Shown: positions 34,051 through 42,776, counted from the first letter of the stretch. The stretch is DNA of 64,000 bases from Pseudomonas peradeniyensis (GCF_014268935.2 NZ_JABWRJ020000005.1:186001-250000), one strand, 5' to 3'. Notes: generated by a model from the letters alone, not told the origin. Made by a program: numbers and translations.

Positions 34051-37000
34051 ATGTCGAATTCCGTGCAGGTGGGCGCGGGCCTTGAGCAGGCCATGAAGCG
34101 TCTTCGGTTGATGTATGCCCGGCCGGAGCACCCGTACTACATCATGGCGCCGGACTACCGGGAAACCTCATCGGGGATTGCCTCGCTTCACTACCTCTGT
34201 CACCTGCTCAACCTCAACGGGCGAGAGGCCTACATCCTGGGCGGCAAAGTGGTGAACCCCGAGCTTAAGACGCCGTTGCTCGATGATGAGGCCAGCGAGC
34301 GTCACAGGCTTGCTGGGCGGGTGCCAATCGCGGTCTACCCCGAGGTCACGGTGGGCAATCCCTTCCATTGTTCGGTCGTGGCACGCTTTCTGTTGAACTT
34401 CGAAGGTTTCATCAGTGGGCGAGGAATGGAGGCGGCTCCCAGTGACCTGTGTTTCTACTCAGGCAAGCTGATCGCGCAAGACCATGGTCGTCCGGAGGGT
34501 GACCTGTTGTGCCTGCCTACCATCGATGTGGACCTGTTCTGTGCCGGAGAGCCAGTTGATCGGCGTGAAGGCCGGTATCTGTATCAGAATCGCCATCCGC
34601 TCGATGCCATTGACTATTCGATACTGCCAGAGGATATCCGCCTACTGAGCATGGCGAACGCTCTGACGTTGTCGGAGCTGGCGCAGCTGCTTCGCCGGGC
34701 GGAGGTGATGTATACCCATGAATGGTCGATGACCTGCGTAATCGCGGTGCTTTGCGGGTGCCCGGTCATTTTCATACCTGGACACGGCATCGACCAGGCC
34801 TTCCTTGATGCCAGCTTTGTCGGCAGTGCCGGCTTCGCCATGCTGGATCGCGAAGATGCGTTGGCACATGCCCGTGGCGGCCTGGATGGCGCTTTGCAGC
34901 GTTATGTCGAGCGAACGGCACCGTTCTGGACTCAGCTTGAAGTGTTCATCGCCAAGACGCAGGCTGCCGCCCGTCGTGAAGCCGTGGGTGATAGGTTGGG
35001 AGGGCGTGGCTGGCTGCGTCAACGTTATCCCCGGCCGCGGCAGATGCAGGTGATTGATGAGCATCTGGCCAGGGCTGCCGCTGTGCGCTTTGTCGTGCTG
35101 GTAAAGGACCATGGAGACGATGCAGCGCTGGCGGTTACCTTGGATAGCCTGGCTCGCGGCCTGTATCGGGAGGTGCGGACCTGTGTGTTGGATAGGGAGG
35201 GTTCCCGGGCGGGGTCGGCCACGGCCATTGATGCCTGCCTGAATGGGAGCTCCGATGAATGGTTCATGCTGGTCGATGCAGGCACCGAGTTTACCGCCAG
35301 TGGTTTGCTGGTGACGGCGCTCGAGTTGGTTCGGGTCTCGTCGGACTGCCTGGCTGTCTACGCTGACGAAGCCTTGTGTCAGGCGCAGGGCGTAGTCGAG
35401 ACCGCCTTACGCCCTGATCTGAATCTGGATATGTTGCTGGCTTTCCCGGAGAGCCTGTCGCGACATTGGCTGTACCGATGCGATGCCTGGCGTCAGCTAG
35501 GTGGTTTCAGCGAGGCTGCTGGTCGTGCGCTCGAGCTGGATTATCAGTTGCGTTTGATCAGTGAGCACGGGTTGGGATGCGTTGGTCATGTCAGTGAGCC
35601 GTTGCTGATTGGCAATGCGTTGCTGCTACAGCCGTGTGAAGACGTCTGCGCGGTCATTGAGGCGCACCTGCAGGGGCGAGGATATCTCGGCGCTCGGGCG
35701 TTGCCATTGACCACTGCTCCTGGTCGCTATCGAATCGAGTACGCGCATCAACAGTCGGCCTCGGTCAGCATCATCATTTTCCTTGAAGGGCAGTTGGTGA
35801 ACTTCCAGCGTTGTCTGGAGGGCTTGCTGGCGCAGACGACTCATGTCGGGTACGAAGTATTGCTGGTTGAGCCGGGCAGCGACGATGAGGTGCTGCTGGA
35901 CTGGTTGGCGATGGTCGGGCAAATGGGGGAGGGGCGCTTCAAGGTCCTTCGCTTCGAGCCCGGCCATGCACGCGCGGCCATGTGCAATGCGGCAGCCGAG
36001 CAGGCTCGTGGCGATTATCTGCTATGGCTGGATGCTGATAGCGTGGTGCTCGATGATGATTGGCTGCCCACGTTGCTCAATCATGCCCAGCGTCCTGAGG
36101 TGGGGGCGGTTGGTTGCAAGCTGTTGTCCCGCGATGGTGCTATCCATCAGGCAGCCCTGGTGCTGGGGTTGGGGGGCGGGGTTGGGCGTGCCTTCGAGGG
36201 GCGGTCGGTGCAGGATCCGGGTTACATGGGGCGCCTTGGGCTGGAGCAGGATTGTTCGGCTGTCGGTGGTGAGTGTCTCATGGTACGCCGCTCGCTGTTT
36301 GTCGAGCTTGGTGGCTTCGATACCGATCCGTTGTATTCCCGCTGGGCGGCTGTGGACCTGTGCCTGCGGTTGGCTCAGGCGGGTTATCTGAATGTCTGGA
36401 CGCCTCACGCCAGGGTATTGCTGGATGCTCCGCCGCCTGCGCCGGCCAGTGCCGAGCAGGAGGAAGCGCTATATGCGCGCTGGTTGCCGCAGTTGGCGCA
36501 TGATGCGGCGTACAACGTCAACTTTTCGCTGAGTACCGGTGAGGAGTTCGCCGTCCAGGGCTATGAAATGAGTTGGCGACCGTTGCAGGGGGTGGTGCCA
36601 AGCGTGCTGGCCTTTGTGGTCGATCAGGAGCAGGCAGTACCCTCGCGGCTGCTGGAACCCATGGAGTCCTTGCGTGAGGCAGGTCGTCTGGAGGGTGCAG
36701 TGGTCGCCGGGACATTGTCTGCCGTGGAAATAGAACGCTTCAATCCCTCAAGTGTTGTCCTGCAGGGGGCGCTGGATGAGGCTGGGTTATTGACCTTGCG
36801 TAGGCTGCGAGCTTTCTCGCAGGCGTTCAAGGTCTACGATCTGGATCGTTATCCGCAGGACCTGGGCGGTGCGCAGTTGCTTCATGCCGAAGATCTGGAG
36901 CGGCGTATCCGGCCCGCAGTGATGCAGGCTGACAGGGTGCTGGTTGCAACGGCTGCCGCAGCCGAGAGGCTGCAGGGTTGGCATGACGATGTCCAGGTGC

Positions 37001-37560
37001 TCGAAAATGTGCTGCCGGCTTCGTGGGGACGCTTGCAAGGGGGGCGGCGCGCAGGGGAGAAGCCCCGCGTGGGATGGCTCGGGTGTCGTGATGCGCACCT
37101 GCTCGCCGAAGTAGTGCCGGTGCTGGCGGGCGAGGTCGACTGGGTTGTGCTGGGGGATTGTCCTGCCAGCTTGTTGCCCTATCTCAAAGAGCATCATCAT
37201 GCTGTGGATGCGCAATCCCTTGGCGCCAACCTGGCTGCCTTGGATCTGGACATCGCCCTTGTGCCGATGGCCGAGTCTGAGGTCAACGCATTTTCCGGTG
37301 ATGTACGCGTGCTCCAGCATGCGGCGTGCGGTCAGTCGGTAATCTGCAGTCGGGTAGCTGGCTTCGCCGGTGGCGATACCTTGCCATTGTCCCGGGTGAG
37401 CAACCAGGCCTGCGACTGGATTCGGGCGATACGTCTGCATCTTGAAGATCGTGATGCATCTGCGGCCCTTGGCAGCGCCCAGCAGGCGATGGTGCGCAGT
37501 GATTGGCTGCTCGAGGGGCAGAGGCTGGAAGCCTGGCGGCGCGCCGTGCTCGCGGGTTGA
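34051..37560 (+). CDS. Third giant multidomain glycosyltransferase
   Basis: 1169 residues. A GT-B-like N-terminal domain (~15-320; PYYIMAPDYRETSSGIASLH, with GCPVIFIPGHGID) is followed by a GT2-like segment (~345-560), a GT2 domain (~575-830) with VSIIIFLEGQ and a proper LDADS metal motif (~657), and a GT-B-like end (~850-1169; VLQHAACGQSVICSR). The last three domains are paralogous to those of the transferase at 21780, sharing the order and motifs such as ARGDYLLWLDAD, then RPEVGAVG. This one keeps the DxD-type motif lost in the other two. It probably elongates or starts a multi-sugar chain on flagellin. Confidence 0.82.
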   Translation: MSNSVQVGAGLEQAMKRLRLMYARPEHPYYIMAPDYRETSSGIASLHYLCHLLNLNGREAYILGGKVVNPELKTPLLDDEASERHRLAGRVPIAVYPEVTVGNPFHCSVVARFLLNFEGFISGRGMEAAPSDLCFYSGKLIAQDHGRPEGDLLCLPTIDVDLFCAGEPVDRREGRYLYQNRHPLDAIDYSILPEDIRLLSMANALTLSELAQLLRRAEVMYTHEWSMTCVIAVLCGCPVIFIPGHGIDQAFLDASFVGSAGFAMLDREDALAHARGGLDGALQRYVERTAPFWTQLEVFIAKTQAAARREAVGDRLGGRGWLRQRYPRPRQMQVIDEHLARAAAVRFVVLVKDHGDDAALAVTLDSLARGLYREVRTCVLDREGSRAGSATAIDACLNGSSDEWFMLVDAGTEFTASGLLVTALELVRVSSDCLAVYADEALCQAQGVVETALRPDLNLDMLLAFPESLSRHWLYRCDAWRQLGGFSEAAGRALELDYQLRLISEHGLGCVGHVSEPLLIGNALLLQPCEDVCAVIEAHLQGRGYLGARALPLTTAPGRYRIEYAHQQSASVSIIIFLEGQLVNFQRCLEGLLAQTTHVGYEVLLVEPGSDDEVLLDWLAMVGQMGEGRFKVLRFEPGHARAAMCNAAAEQARGDYLLWLDADSVVLDDDWLPTLLNHAQRPEVGAVGCKLLSRDGAIHQAALVLGLGGGVGRAFEGRSVQDPGYMGRLGLEQDCSAVGGECLMVRRSLFVELGGFDTDPLYSRWAAVDLCLRLAQAGYLNVWTPHARVLLDAPPPAPASAEQEEALYARWLPQLAHDAAYNVNFSLSTGEEFAVQGYEMSWRPLQGVVPSVLAFVVDQEQAVPSRLLEPMESLREAGRLEGAVVAGTLSAVEIERFNPSSVVLQGALDEAGLLTLRRLRAFSQAFKVYDLDRYPQDLGGAQLLHAEDLERRIRPAVMQADRVLVATAAAAERLQGWHDDVQVLENVLPASWGRLQGGRRAGEKPRVGWLGCRDAHLLAEVVPVLAGEVDWVVLGDCPASLLPYLKEHHHAVDAQSLGANLAALDLDIALVPMAESEVNAFSGDVRVLQHAACGQSVICSRVAGFAGGDTLPLSRVSNQACDWIRAIRLHLEDRDASAALGSAQQAMVRSDWLLEGQRLEAWRRAVLAG

Positions 37561-37576
37561 TCGAGTCGGTGAATTC

Positions 37577-37613
37577 ACAACAAGGGCGCCAGGAGTGGCG
37601 CCCTTGTTGTTTG
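37577..37613 (+). terminator. Terminator between convergent genes
   Basis: A perfect 13-bp stem (CAACAAGGGCGCC with GGCGCCCTTGTTG), a 6-base loop, and a TTGTTTG tail. It terminates the glycosyltransferase operon and may also serve the convergent minus-strand gene. Confidence 0.85.
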
Positions 37614-37619
37614 TATGGG

Positions 37620-37648
37620 CCCGCATGGGCTGGAGTGACCCATGCGGG
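37620..37648 (-). terminator. Hairpin just after the minus-strand methyltransferase
   Basis: A perfect 10-bp inverted repeat (CCCGCATGGG and CCCATGCGGG), a 9-base loop. It lies 6 bases past the minus-strand stop codon. There is no long T-run on that strand, so it acts together with the hairpin at 37577 or only stabilises RNA. Confidence 0.6.
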
Positions 37649-37654
37649 GAGGTG

Positions 37655-38434
37655 TCAGCAGAAACTGATATTGTGCTGCTGGCTTCCGTAAACCACACGC
37701 GCTGCGGTGATCAATTGGTAGGGGATTTCGACGTAGGGGACGTCGGAGTTGGTCAGGGCCATATCCATCAGTTGAACGAGCATGGAGTTCTTCCTGACCA
37801 GGATTACATCCGACCAGTCGGTATTGGTCATGGCGACCGGGATGAAATCAGAGCGTTTGATGAAGCTACCCAGTGCTTCGAGCACGCCCAGGTTCTGTTT
37901 GGTGCCATTCGGGCTGTGGCAGCAGTCATTGAGCATGATGAAGCCGTCTTCGGCGACCAGGTCCTGGTAGTACATCAGGTCGCGCAGGATATATTCGTAC
38001 TGGTGGTTGGCATCGATGTACACCAGGTCGAACTTGCTGATGTCGGTTTCCTGTCGGATTTTTTCGATGGCGCCGATGGTCTCGGAACGGATAATTGTCA
38101 CTTCCGGCAGGTGGGTGAAGCGTTCCCGGCATTCTTCGTACAGTTTGTCCCAGGTCTGCTGGTCGTGAAGGGAGCCCCCGTAGTAATAGGCGTAGGTATC
38201 GACGGGAGCGACCCAGGGCGGCAGTTGATCGAAAGGGCTGTACGCATCGTTGGCCGCCTTGCTCCAGCTGTCGATGAGAACCATCTTTTCCGGCGACAGC
38301 GCCGAGTGGATTTTAAGTGCGTTTTCTCCGCGCAGAACCCCAAGCTCGGCGACGATCGGACGCTTTTCCATTATTTGGAAAAGTGCGCCCAGCAGCGTGT
38401 ACAGATTTTCCCGATGGGTGTGGCAGACCTTCAT
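37655..38434 (-). CDS. Class I SAM-dependent methyltransferase (Methyltransf_24/CmcI-like), divergent gene
   Basis: 259 residues from the minus-strand ATG at 38434 (AAGGA 8 bases upstream; an in-frame ATG 60 bases earlier lacks one). SAM motif I is VAELGVLRGENALKI (~28-42); FDLVYIDANHQYEYI (~135-149) and GFIMLNDCCHSP are the conserved acidic and metal-contacting regions. It is the only complete minus-strand gene in the window and faces the KAS III-like gene across a ~300-base AT-rich spacer. It may methylate a glycan or acyl group; its orientation suggests separate regulation or a later arrival. Confidence 0.82.
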   Translation of the reverse strand: MKVCHTHRENLYTLLGALFQIMEKRPIVAELGVLRGENALKIHSALSPEKMVLIDSWSKAANDAYSPFDQLPPWVAPVDTYAYYYGGSLHDQQTWDKLYEECRERFTHLPEVTIIRSETIGAIEKIRQETDISKFDLVYIDANHQYEYILRDLMYYQDLVAEDGFIMLNDCCHSPNGTKQNLGVLEALGSFIKRSDFIPVAMTNTDWSDVILVRKNSMLVQLMDMALTNSDVPYVEIPYQLITAARVVYGSQQHNISFC

Positions 38435-38733
38435 TGCGCTGTCCTTTATCGTTGGGTGGTCTTGCTTGCAGAGGCCGAATCCGCACAGGTTCAATTCGCT
38501 TCGGCTCGCCCCGGCATTCTGGATCTGGGTTAGCTAACGCAAGATATGTGCCGCTGGCGTGCCTTCCATGTGGCTGTATAGGTGGGAGAAATGCATCATT
38601 GCGTGACTTGGCAGTCGAAACGTGCATCTTTAATCTATTGAGTCAGCGGGCAGCCTCGTCGATGCGGTAGGCAGGGTGCATGATCTTGGTCGCGAAGCCC
38701 GCGAATTTTCGCCATTTCCATCGGGAAGCCACA
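38435..38733. other. Divergent promoter region between the methyltransferase and KAS III-like gene
   Basis: 299 bases without a gene, clearly A/T-richer around 38600-38640. Promoters for both directions must lie here. A TTGGCA at ~38611 with TTTAAT 15 bases downstream is a weak candidate, read toward the KAS III-like gene. No sigma54 element with correct spacing is present. Confidence 0.4.
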
Positions 38734-39669
38734 ATGATTGGCATCAAAAGCATCGCCAGTTACGTACCTGTAGAGGGTGTCGACAATTACGCCCAGGGTG
38801 CGAAATTCGGCAAGGATCAGGATTTCATCTTCGGCAAGATCGGTTCGACCTTCCTGCCGCGCAAGGGTGTCGACCAGGAAACCTCCGACCTGTGCGTCGA
38901 GGCCGCTCGGGCACTGTTTGCTGGCAACCCGGCGCTAGATCCGGCGTCCATCGATGTGGTGATCGTCGTTACCCAGAACGGCGATGCCGAAGGCCTGCCG
39001 CATACCGCGGCGATCGTCCAGAACAAGCTGGGCTTGTCTACCGCCATCGCTGCCTTCGATATCTCGCTGGGCTGCTCCGGCTATGTCTATGGCCTGTATG
39101 CCATGAAGGGCTTCATGGATGCCGCGGGGCTGAAGAATGGCTTGTTGATCACCGCAGATCCCTATTCGAAGATTGTCGACCCTGAGGACCGCAACACCAC
39201 CATGCTGTTCGGCGATGCTGCAACGGCCACCTGGATGGGAGAGGGCGCTGCCTGGCAGCTGGGCAAGTCGCTGTTTGGCAGTGATGGGGCGGGTGCCGAG
39301 CACTTGCGCACCACCGAAGGCACGTTCTTCATGAATGGTCGTCAGGTCTATAATTTTGCCCTGGTCAAGGTGCCGGCGCACCTGCAGCAGTTGCTCGAGG
39401 CCAGTCAGTTGAAGGCTGAGGATATTGACTTGTACTGCCTGCATCAGGGGAGTGCGGCGATCGTCGATGCGGTTTCGCAGCGCTTCGACGAGGGGCGTCA
39501 GCGCGAGAAGTTCGTCAAGGACATGGTCGAGACTGGCAATACCGTGTCTTCGAGCATTCCGCTGCTATTGGAAAAGCATGTGATCGGCTCGCAGTGCAGG
39601 CGTGTCGCGCTCAGTGGTTTCGGCGTCGGTCTGTCATGGGGCTCGGCAATCATCGAGCGCAATGGCTAA
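38734..39669 (+). CDS. Beta-ketoacyl-ACP synthase III-like protein (flagellin glycosylation)
   Basis: 311 residues; ATG 38734 with GGGAAG upstream. FabH-type thiolase fold with a full Cys-His-Asn triad: Cys114 in GCSGY, His237 in CLHQG, Asn269 in TGNTVSSS. A FabH homologue (orf3) lies next to fliC in the P. syringae flagellin-glycosylation island, so this one likely supplies the acyl chain put on an amino-sugar of the glycan (viosamine in P. syringae carries a hydroxybutanamide-type group), not housekeeping fatty acids. It is the last island gene before fliC, closed by a terminator. Confidence 0.85.
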   Translation: MIGIKSIASYVPVEGVDNYAQGAKFGKDQDFIFGKIGSTFLPRKGVDQETSDLCVEAARALFAGNPALDPASIDVVIVVTQNGDAEGLPHTAAIVQNKLGLSTAIAAFDISLGCSGYVYGLYAMKGFMDAAGLKNGLLITADPYSKIVDPEDRNTTMLFGDAATATWMGEGAAWQLGKSLFGSDGAGAEHLRTTEGTFFMNGRQVYNFALVKVPAHLQQLLEASQLKAEDIDLYCLHQGSAAIVDAVSQRFDEGRQREKFVKDMVETGNTVSSSIPLLLEKHVIGSQCRRVALSGFGVGLSWGSAIIERNG

Positions 39670-39693
39670 GCTCCGCGTGTCTATATAGAAGAG

Positions 39694-39727
39694 GCGCTGC
39701 CCGTTATCGGTCAGCGCTTTTTTGTTT
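39694..39727 (+). terminator. Terminator after the KAS III-like gene
   Basis: GCGCTG pairs with CAGCGC, with an inner CCG/CGG pairing, followed directly by TTTTTTG. It isolates fliC transcription from the island. Confidence 0.85.
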
Positions 39728-39808
39728 TTTGGCTGTTGGTAATTTGGCGTCAAACCCCTGATTTCATTGGGGTGGCAGGATGCCAGTAAAAAAAAAGGGA
39801 AATCGCCC

Positions 39809-39835
39809 TAAAGCAAACTGCCCTGGCGACGATAA
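39809..39835 (+). promoter_or_regulatory. FliA (sigma28) promoter of fliC
   Basis: TAAAGCAA - 11 bases - GACGATAA. The spacing is exact and the -10 half differs by one base from GCCGATAA. It lies 85 bases upstream of the fliC ATG; FliA control of fliC is established in Pseudomonas. Confidence 0.88.
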
Positions 39836-39919
39836 ACATTACGAAGGTTCTCTAGGCCACCTACCCGGCGAATTGCCAAGGCCGGAAGCCGTAGTACCCA
39901 ATCCAACGAGGAATTCGTC

Positions 39920-40780
39920 ATGGCTTTGACTGTAAACACTAACACCACCTCTCTGGGCGTTCAGAAGAACCTGAACCGTGCTTCCGACGCACTGAGCACT
40001 TCGATGACCCGTCTGTCCTCCGGCCTGAAAATCAACAGCGCCAAAGACGACGCCGCCGGCCTGCAGATCGCTACCCGCATGACCTCGCAGATCCGTGGTC
40101 AGACCATGGCCATCAAAAACGCCAACGACGGTATCTCCATCGCCCAGACCGCTGAAGGCGCGATGCAAGAGCAGACCAACATCCTGCAGCGTATGCGCGA
40201 ACTGGCACTGCAATCGCGTAACGACTCGAACAGCTCGCAAGACCGTGACGCACTGGACAAAGAGTTCCAGTCGATGCTGCAAGAGATCGACCGTATCGCT
40301 GACTCCACCCAGCTGAACGGCAAGAACCTGCTGGACGGTACTGGTGGCCAGATGGTCTTCCAGGTTGGTTCGAACGTTGGTGCTGCCAACCAGATCACCA
40401 TCAGCCTGAGCGCTGCGATGAAAACCACTGGTGCTGGCGCAGCCCTGACTGCCCTGGCCGGCAAGAGCATCACTGGTGCCGATAGCACCTCCGCCCAGGC
40501 CACCTTCAGCGCCGCTGTCAGCGCTATCGACTCCGCCCTGCAGGCAATCAACACCTCGCGTGCCGACCTGGGTGCTTCGCAGAACCGTCTGACCAGCACC
40601 ATCAACAACCTGCAGAACATCAACGAGAACGCCGAAGCCGCCCGTGGCCGTGTACAGGACACCGACTTCGCTGCTGAAACTGCCCAGCTGACCAAGCAGC
40701 AGACCCTGCAGCAAGCTTCGACCTCGGTTCTGGCCCAGGCCAACCAGCTGCCATCGGCAGTCCTGAAGCTGCTGGGCTAA
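39920..40780 (+). CDS. fliC: Flagellin FliC
   Basis: 286 residues. It is the filament subunit, exported by the flagellar type III apparatus. The N-terminal D0/D1 helices (LSSGLKINSAKDDAAGLQIATR, residues ~33-54; split signature) and the C-terminal helix (ending QLPSAVLKLLG) are fully conserved. The central variable region is very short (~150-205) and rich in Ser/Thr/Ala (GADSTSAQATF), in the zone where P. syringae flagellin carries O-glycans on several serines. The size is close to the ~282-residue P. syringae type and far below long flagellins. A single-copy filament gene here, followed by a terminator. Confidence 0.97.
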   Translation: MALTVNTNTTSLGVQKNLNRASDALSTSMTRLSSGLKINSAKDDAAGLQIATRMTSQIRGQTMAIKNANDGISIAQTAEGAMQEQTNILQRMRELALQSRNDSNSSQDRDALDKEFQSMLQEIDRIADSTQLNGKNLLDGTGGQMVFQVGSNVGAANQITISLSAAMKTTGAGAALTALAGKSITGADSTSAQATFSAAVSAIDSALQAINTSRADLGASQNRLTSTINNLQNINENAEAARGRVQDTDFAAETAQLTKQQTLQQASTSVLAQANQLPSAVLKLLG

Positions 40781-40797
40781 TCTGCCTGATAGCTGAT

Positions 40798-40835
40798 GGC
40801 GGGGGAGTGCTCTCCAGGCGCTTCCCCGCCTTTTC
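40798..40835 (+). terminator. Terminator after fliC
   Basis: GGCGGGGGAG pairs with CTTCCCCGCC (G-T pair inside), followed by TTTTC. It allows fliC to be made in excess over flaG-fliD. Confidence 0.8.
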
Positions 40836-40852
40836 ATTGTGAGGTGCTGGAC

Positions 40853-41230
40853 ATGGACATGAGCGTCAAGCTGAACCTGTCTTACCCGGCTGCGCGCACG
40901 GCCGAGCAGGTTGCTGAAAAACCGGTTGCGCGGTCGACAGGCACTTCCGGTGACGGCGAGAAGCAGCAGGATCCGGGCAAGGTGCAGAGCGCCGACAAGG
41001 TGCAGGCTGCAAATGATGTCAAAGGCGCTGTCTCGGAGATCGAGAAGTTCCTGAAGGAAACACGACGCAATCTGGAGTTCGTCACAGACGAAGAGTCCGG
41101 TAAGATCGTGGTCAAGGTCATCGCCAGTGAAACCGGTGAGTTGATTCGTCAGTTGCCCTCGGAAGAGGCCCTGCGGATCGCCCATAGCCTGAGCGATGTC
41201 AAAAGTATTCTGTTCGACGCCAAGGTCTGA
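40853..41230 (+). CDS. flaG: FlaG-like flagellar protein
   Basis: 125 residues; ATG 40853 is chosen because GAGG is 8 bases upstream, better than the ATG at 40859. The C-terminal FlaG domain (~65-125) has FVTDEESGKIVVKVIASETG and a terminal IRQLPSEEALRIAHSL. In Pseudomonas and Vibrio it affects filament length; its molecular action is unclear. The N-terminal ~60 residues are charged and low in complexity. 22 bases after the fliC terminator. Confidence 0.88.
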   Translation: MDMSVKLNLSYPAARTAEQVAEKPVARSTGTSGDGEKQQDPGKVQSADKVQAANDVKGAVSEIEKFLKETRRNLEFVTDEESGKIVVKVIASETGELIRQLPSEEALRIAHSLSDVKSILFDAKV

Positions 41231-41308
41231 TTGGCGGCGAGCGCAAATATGTGATTCAAGTCAGTCTTGCAGGAGCGGGGCTGGCCCATCGAAGAGAGGA
41301 GCGACAGC

Positions 41309-42712
41309 ATGGCAAGCCCGATTACTACCAACACGGGTGCGGGCTACGGGCTCGATATCAAGAACATCGTCAGCGTGTTGGTGAATGCCGACACCTCGGC
41401 CAAGGCCAACCAGATTGCTCGGCAGACGAGCAACAACTCCGCGATGATCTCCGGTATCGGTTCCCTGCGCAGCGCCTTGACGGCGTTCCAGGACGCCATG
41501 AAGAAGCTGAACGACAAGAACGCGCCTTCCTTCAATGCCTTCGCCGGCACTTCCGCTGACGAAAAAGTGTTCAAGATCAAGTCGAGCAACTCGGCGGTCG
41601 CTGGGACCTACGATATCAAGGTCGACAAGTTGGCTACCAGCTCCAAGGTTGCCAGCAAGCAGTTTGTGGGTGGTGCCAGCACGGCGATCGGCGCCGGTGA
41701 GCTGACCATCAGCCAGAACGGCAAGGACTACAAGATCAACGTAGCCAGCGGCGCCACGCTGCAGAGCGTGCGCGACCAGATCAACAAGGAAATGAGCGCC
41801 AACGGCATCACCGCCAACATCATCAACGAGGCGGGTGGTTCGCGCTTGGTGTTCGGCTCCACCACGACCGGTGCGGGTAGCGACATTTCCGTAAAAGGTA
41901 TCTCGGATTTGGTGATCGATGGCGCCCAGCCGATTTCGGGTAGTGGTGCAGGTTACATCAGTGCAATAGCCCAGGATGCGAAGTTCTCCATTGACGGCCT
42001 GACACTGACCAGTCCGACCAATACCGTGGACAAGGCCATCAGCGGCCTGACGCTCGAGCTCACCGGTGTCTCCACGGGCGGTAATCCCACGAAGGCGACT
42101 GTTGCGCTGGACAACGAAGGCCTGAAGAAATCCGTGCAGTCGTTCGTCGATGCCTATAACACCCTGCAGAAGGCTGTTACTGCACTGGTCACGCCTGAGA
42201 AGGATGCCAACGGCAACGTCAAGAGCCTTGGTCCGCTGACCAATGACCCGACTACCCGGTCGTTGCTGGGCGATGTGCGCAAGGTGCTGACGGAAGTGGG
42301 GGCAGGAGACAAGCTGACCACGCTCAGTCAGTTGGGTATCAATACCCAGAAAGATGGCACCTTGGAGTTCAACAGCACCAAGTTCACCACTGCACTGAAC
42401 GACAAGAAGCTGGGTTCTGAGATCCAGGAGCTGTTCACGGGTACCAATGGTCTGTTCGAGCGGATGAACAAGGCCATCGATCCATACAACTCGACCGGTG
42501 GCATGCTCGATTCCCGCAAGACGAACCTCGACAAGGCGGCCAAGAATCTGGAAAACCAGCAGGCGGCGCTGGATCGTCGCACCGAGTTGCTGACGGCATC
42601 GTTGACCAAGAAGTTCTCCGCGCTTGATACTGCCCTGGCCAAGATGAAGAAGCAGGGCGAGCAGATCACCTCGATCTTCGAGGCGATCAACGCCCAGGCC
42701 AAGAAGTCCTGA
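41309..42712 (+). CDS. fliD: Flagellar filament cap protein FliD (HAP2)
   Basis: 467 residues from ATG 41309, with GAGAGGAG upstream; an in-frame upstream TTG is rejected. FliD caps the filament and helps flagellin fold in. The N-terminal domain has GAGYGLDIKNIVSVLVNADT (~9-28); the middle contains the flagellin-hook IN motif; the C-terminus has KFSALDTALAKMKKQGEQI and a Q-rich helix. The variable middle is of average length. It should be one transcript with flaG. Confidence 0.94.
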   Translation: MASPITTNTGAGYGLDIKNIVSVLVNADTSAKANQIARQTSNNSAMISGIGSLRSALTAFQDAMKKLNDKNAPSFNAFAGTSADEKVFKIKSSNSAVAGTYDIKVDKLATSSKVASKQFVGGASTAIGAGELTISQNGKDYKINVASGATLQSVRDQINKEMSANGITANIINEAGGSRLVFGSTTTGAGSDISVKGISDLVIDGAQPISGSGAGYISAIAQDAKFSIDGLTLTSPTNTVDKAISGLTLELTGVSTGGNPTKATVALDNEGLKKSVQSFVDAYNTLQKAVTALVTPEKDANGNVKSLGPLTNDPTTRSLLGDVRKVLTEVGAGDKLTTLSQLGINTQKDGTLEFNSTKFTTALNDKKLGSEIQELFTGTNGLFERMNKAIDPYNSTGGMLDSRKTNLDKAAKNLENQQAALDRRTELLTASLTKKFSALDTALAKMKKQGEQITSIFEAINAQAKKS

Positions 42713-42726
42713 TCGATCGAGCACGA

Positions 42727-42770
42727 CAAAAGCCCGGCGGCGCCTCGCAAGCGTGCCGGGCTTTGTCTTT
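42727..42770 (+). terminator. Terminator after fliD
   Basis: CAAAAGCCCGGC pairs with GCCGGGCTTTGT around a 16-base loop, then TCTTT. It ends the flaG-fliD transcript, so fliS needs its own promoter. Confidence 0.82.
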
Positions 42771-42776
42771 TCCGGC

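Noticed and set aside
38608..38628. TTGGCA...TGC upstream of the KAS III-like gene as a sigma54 promoter
   Set aside because: Spacing between the two halves is two bases too long.
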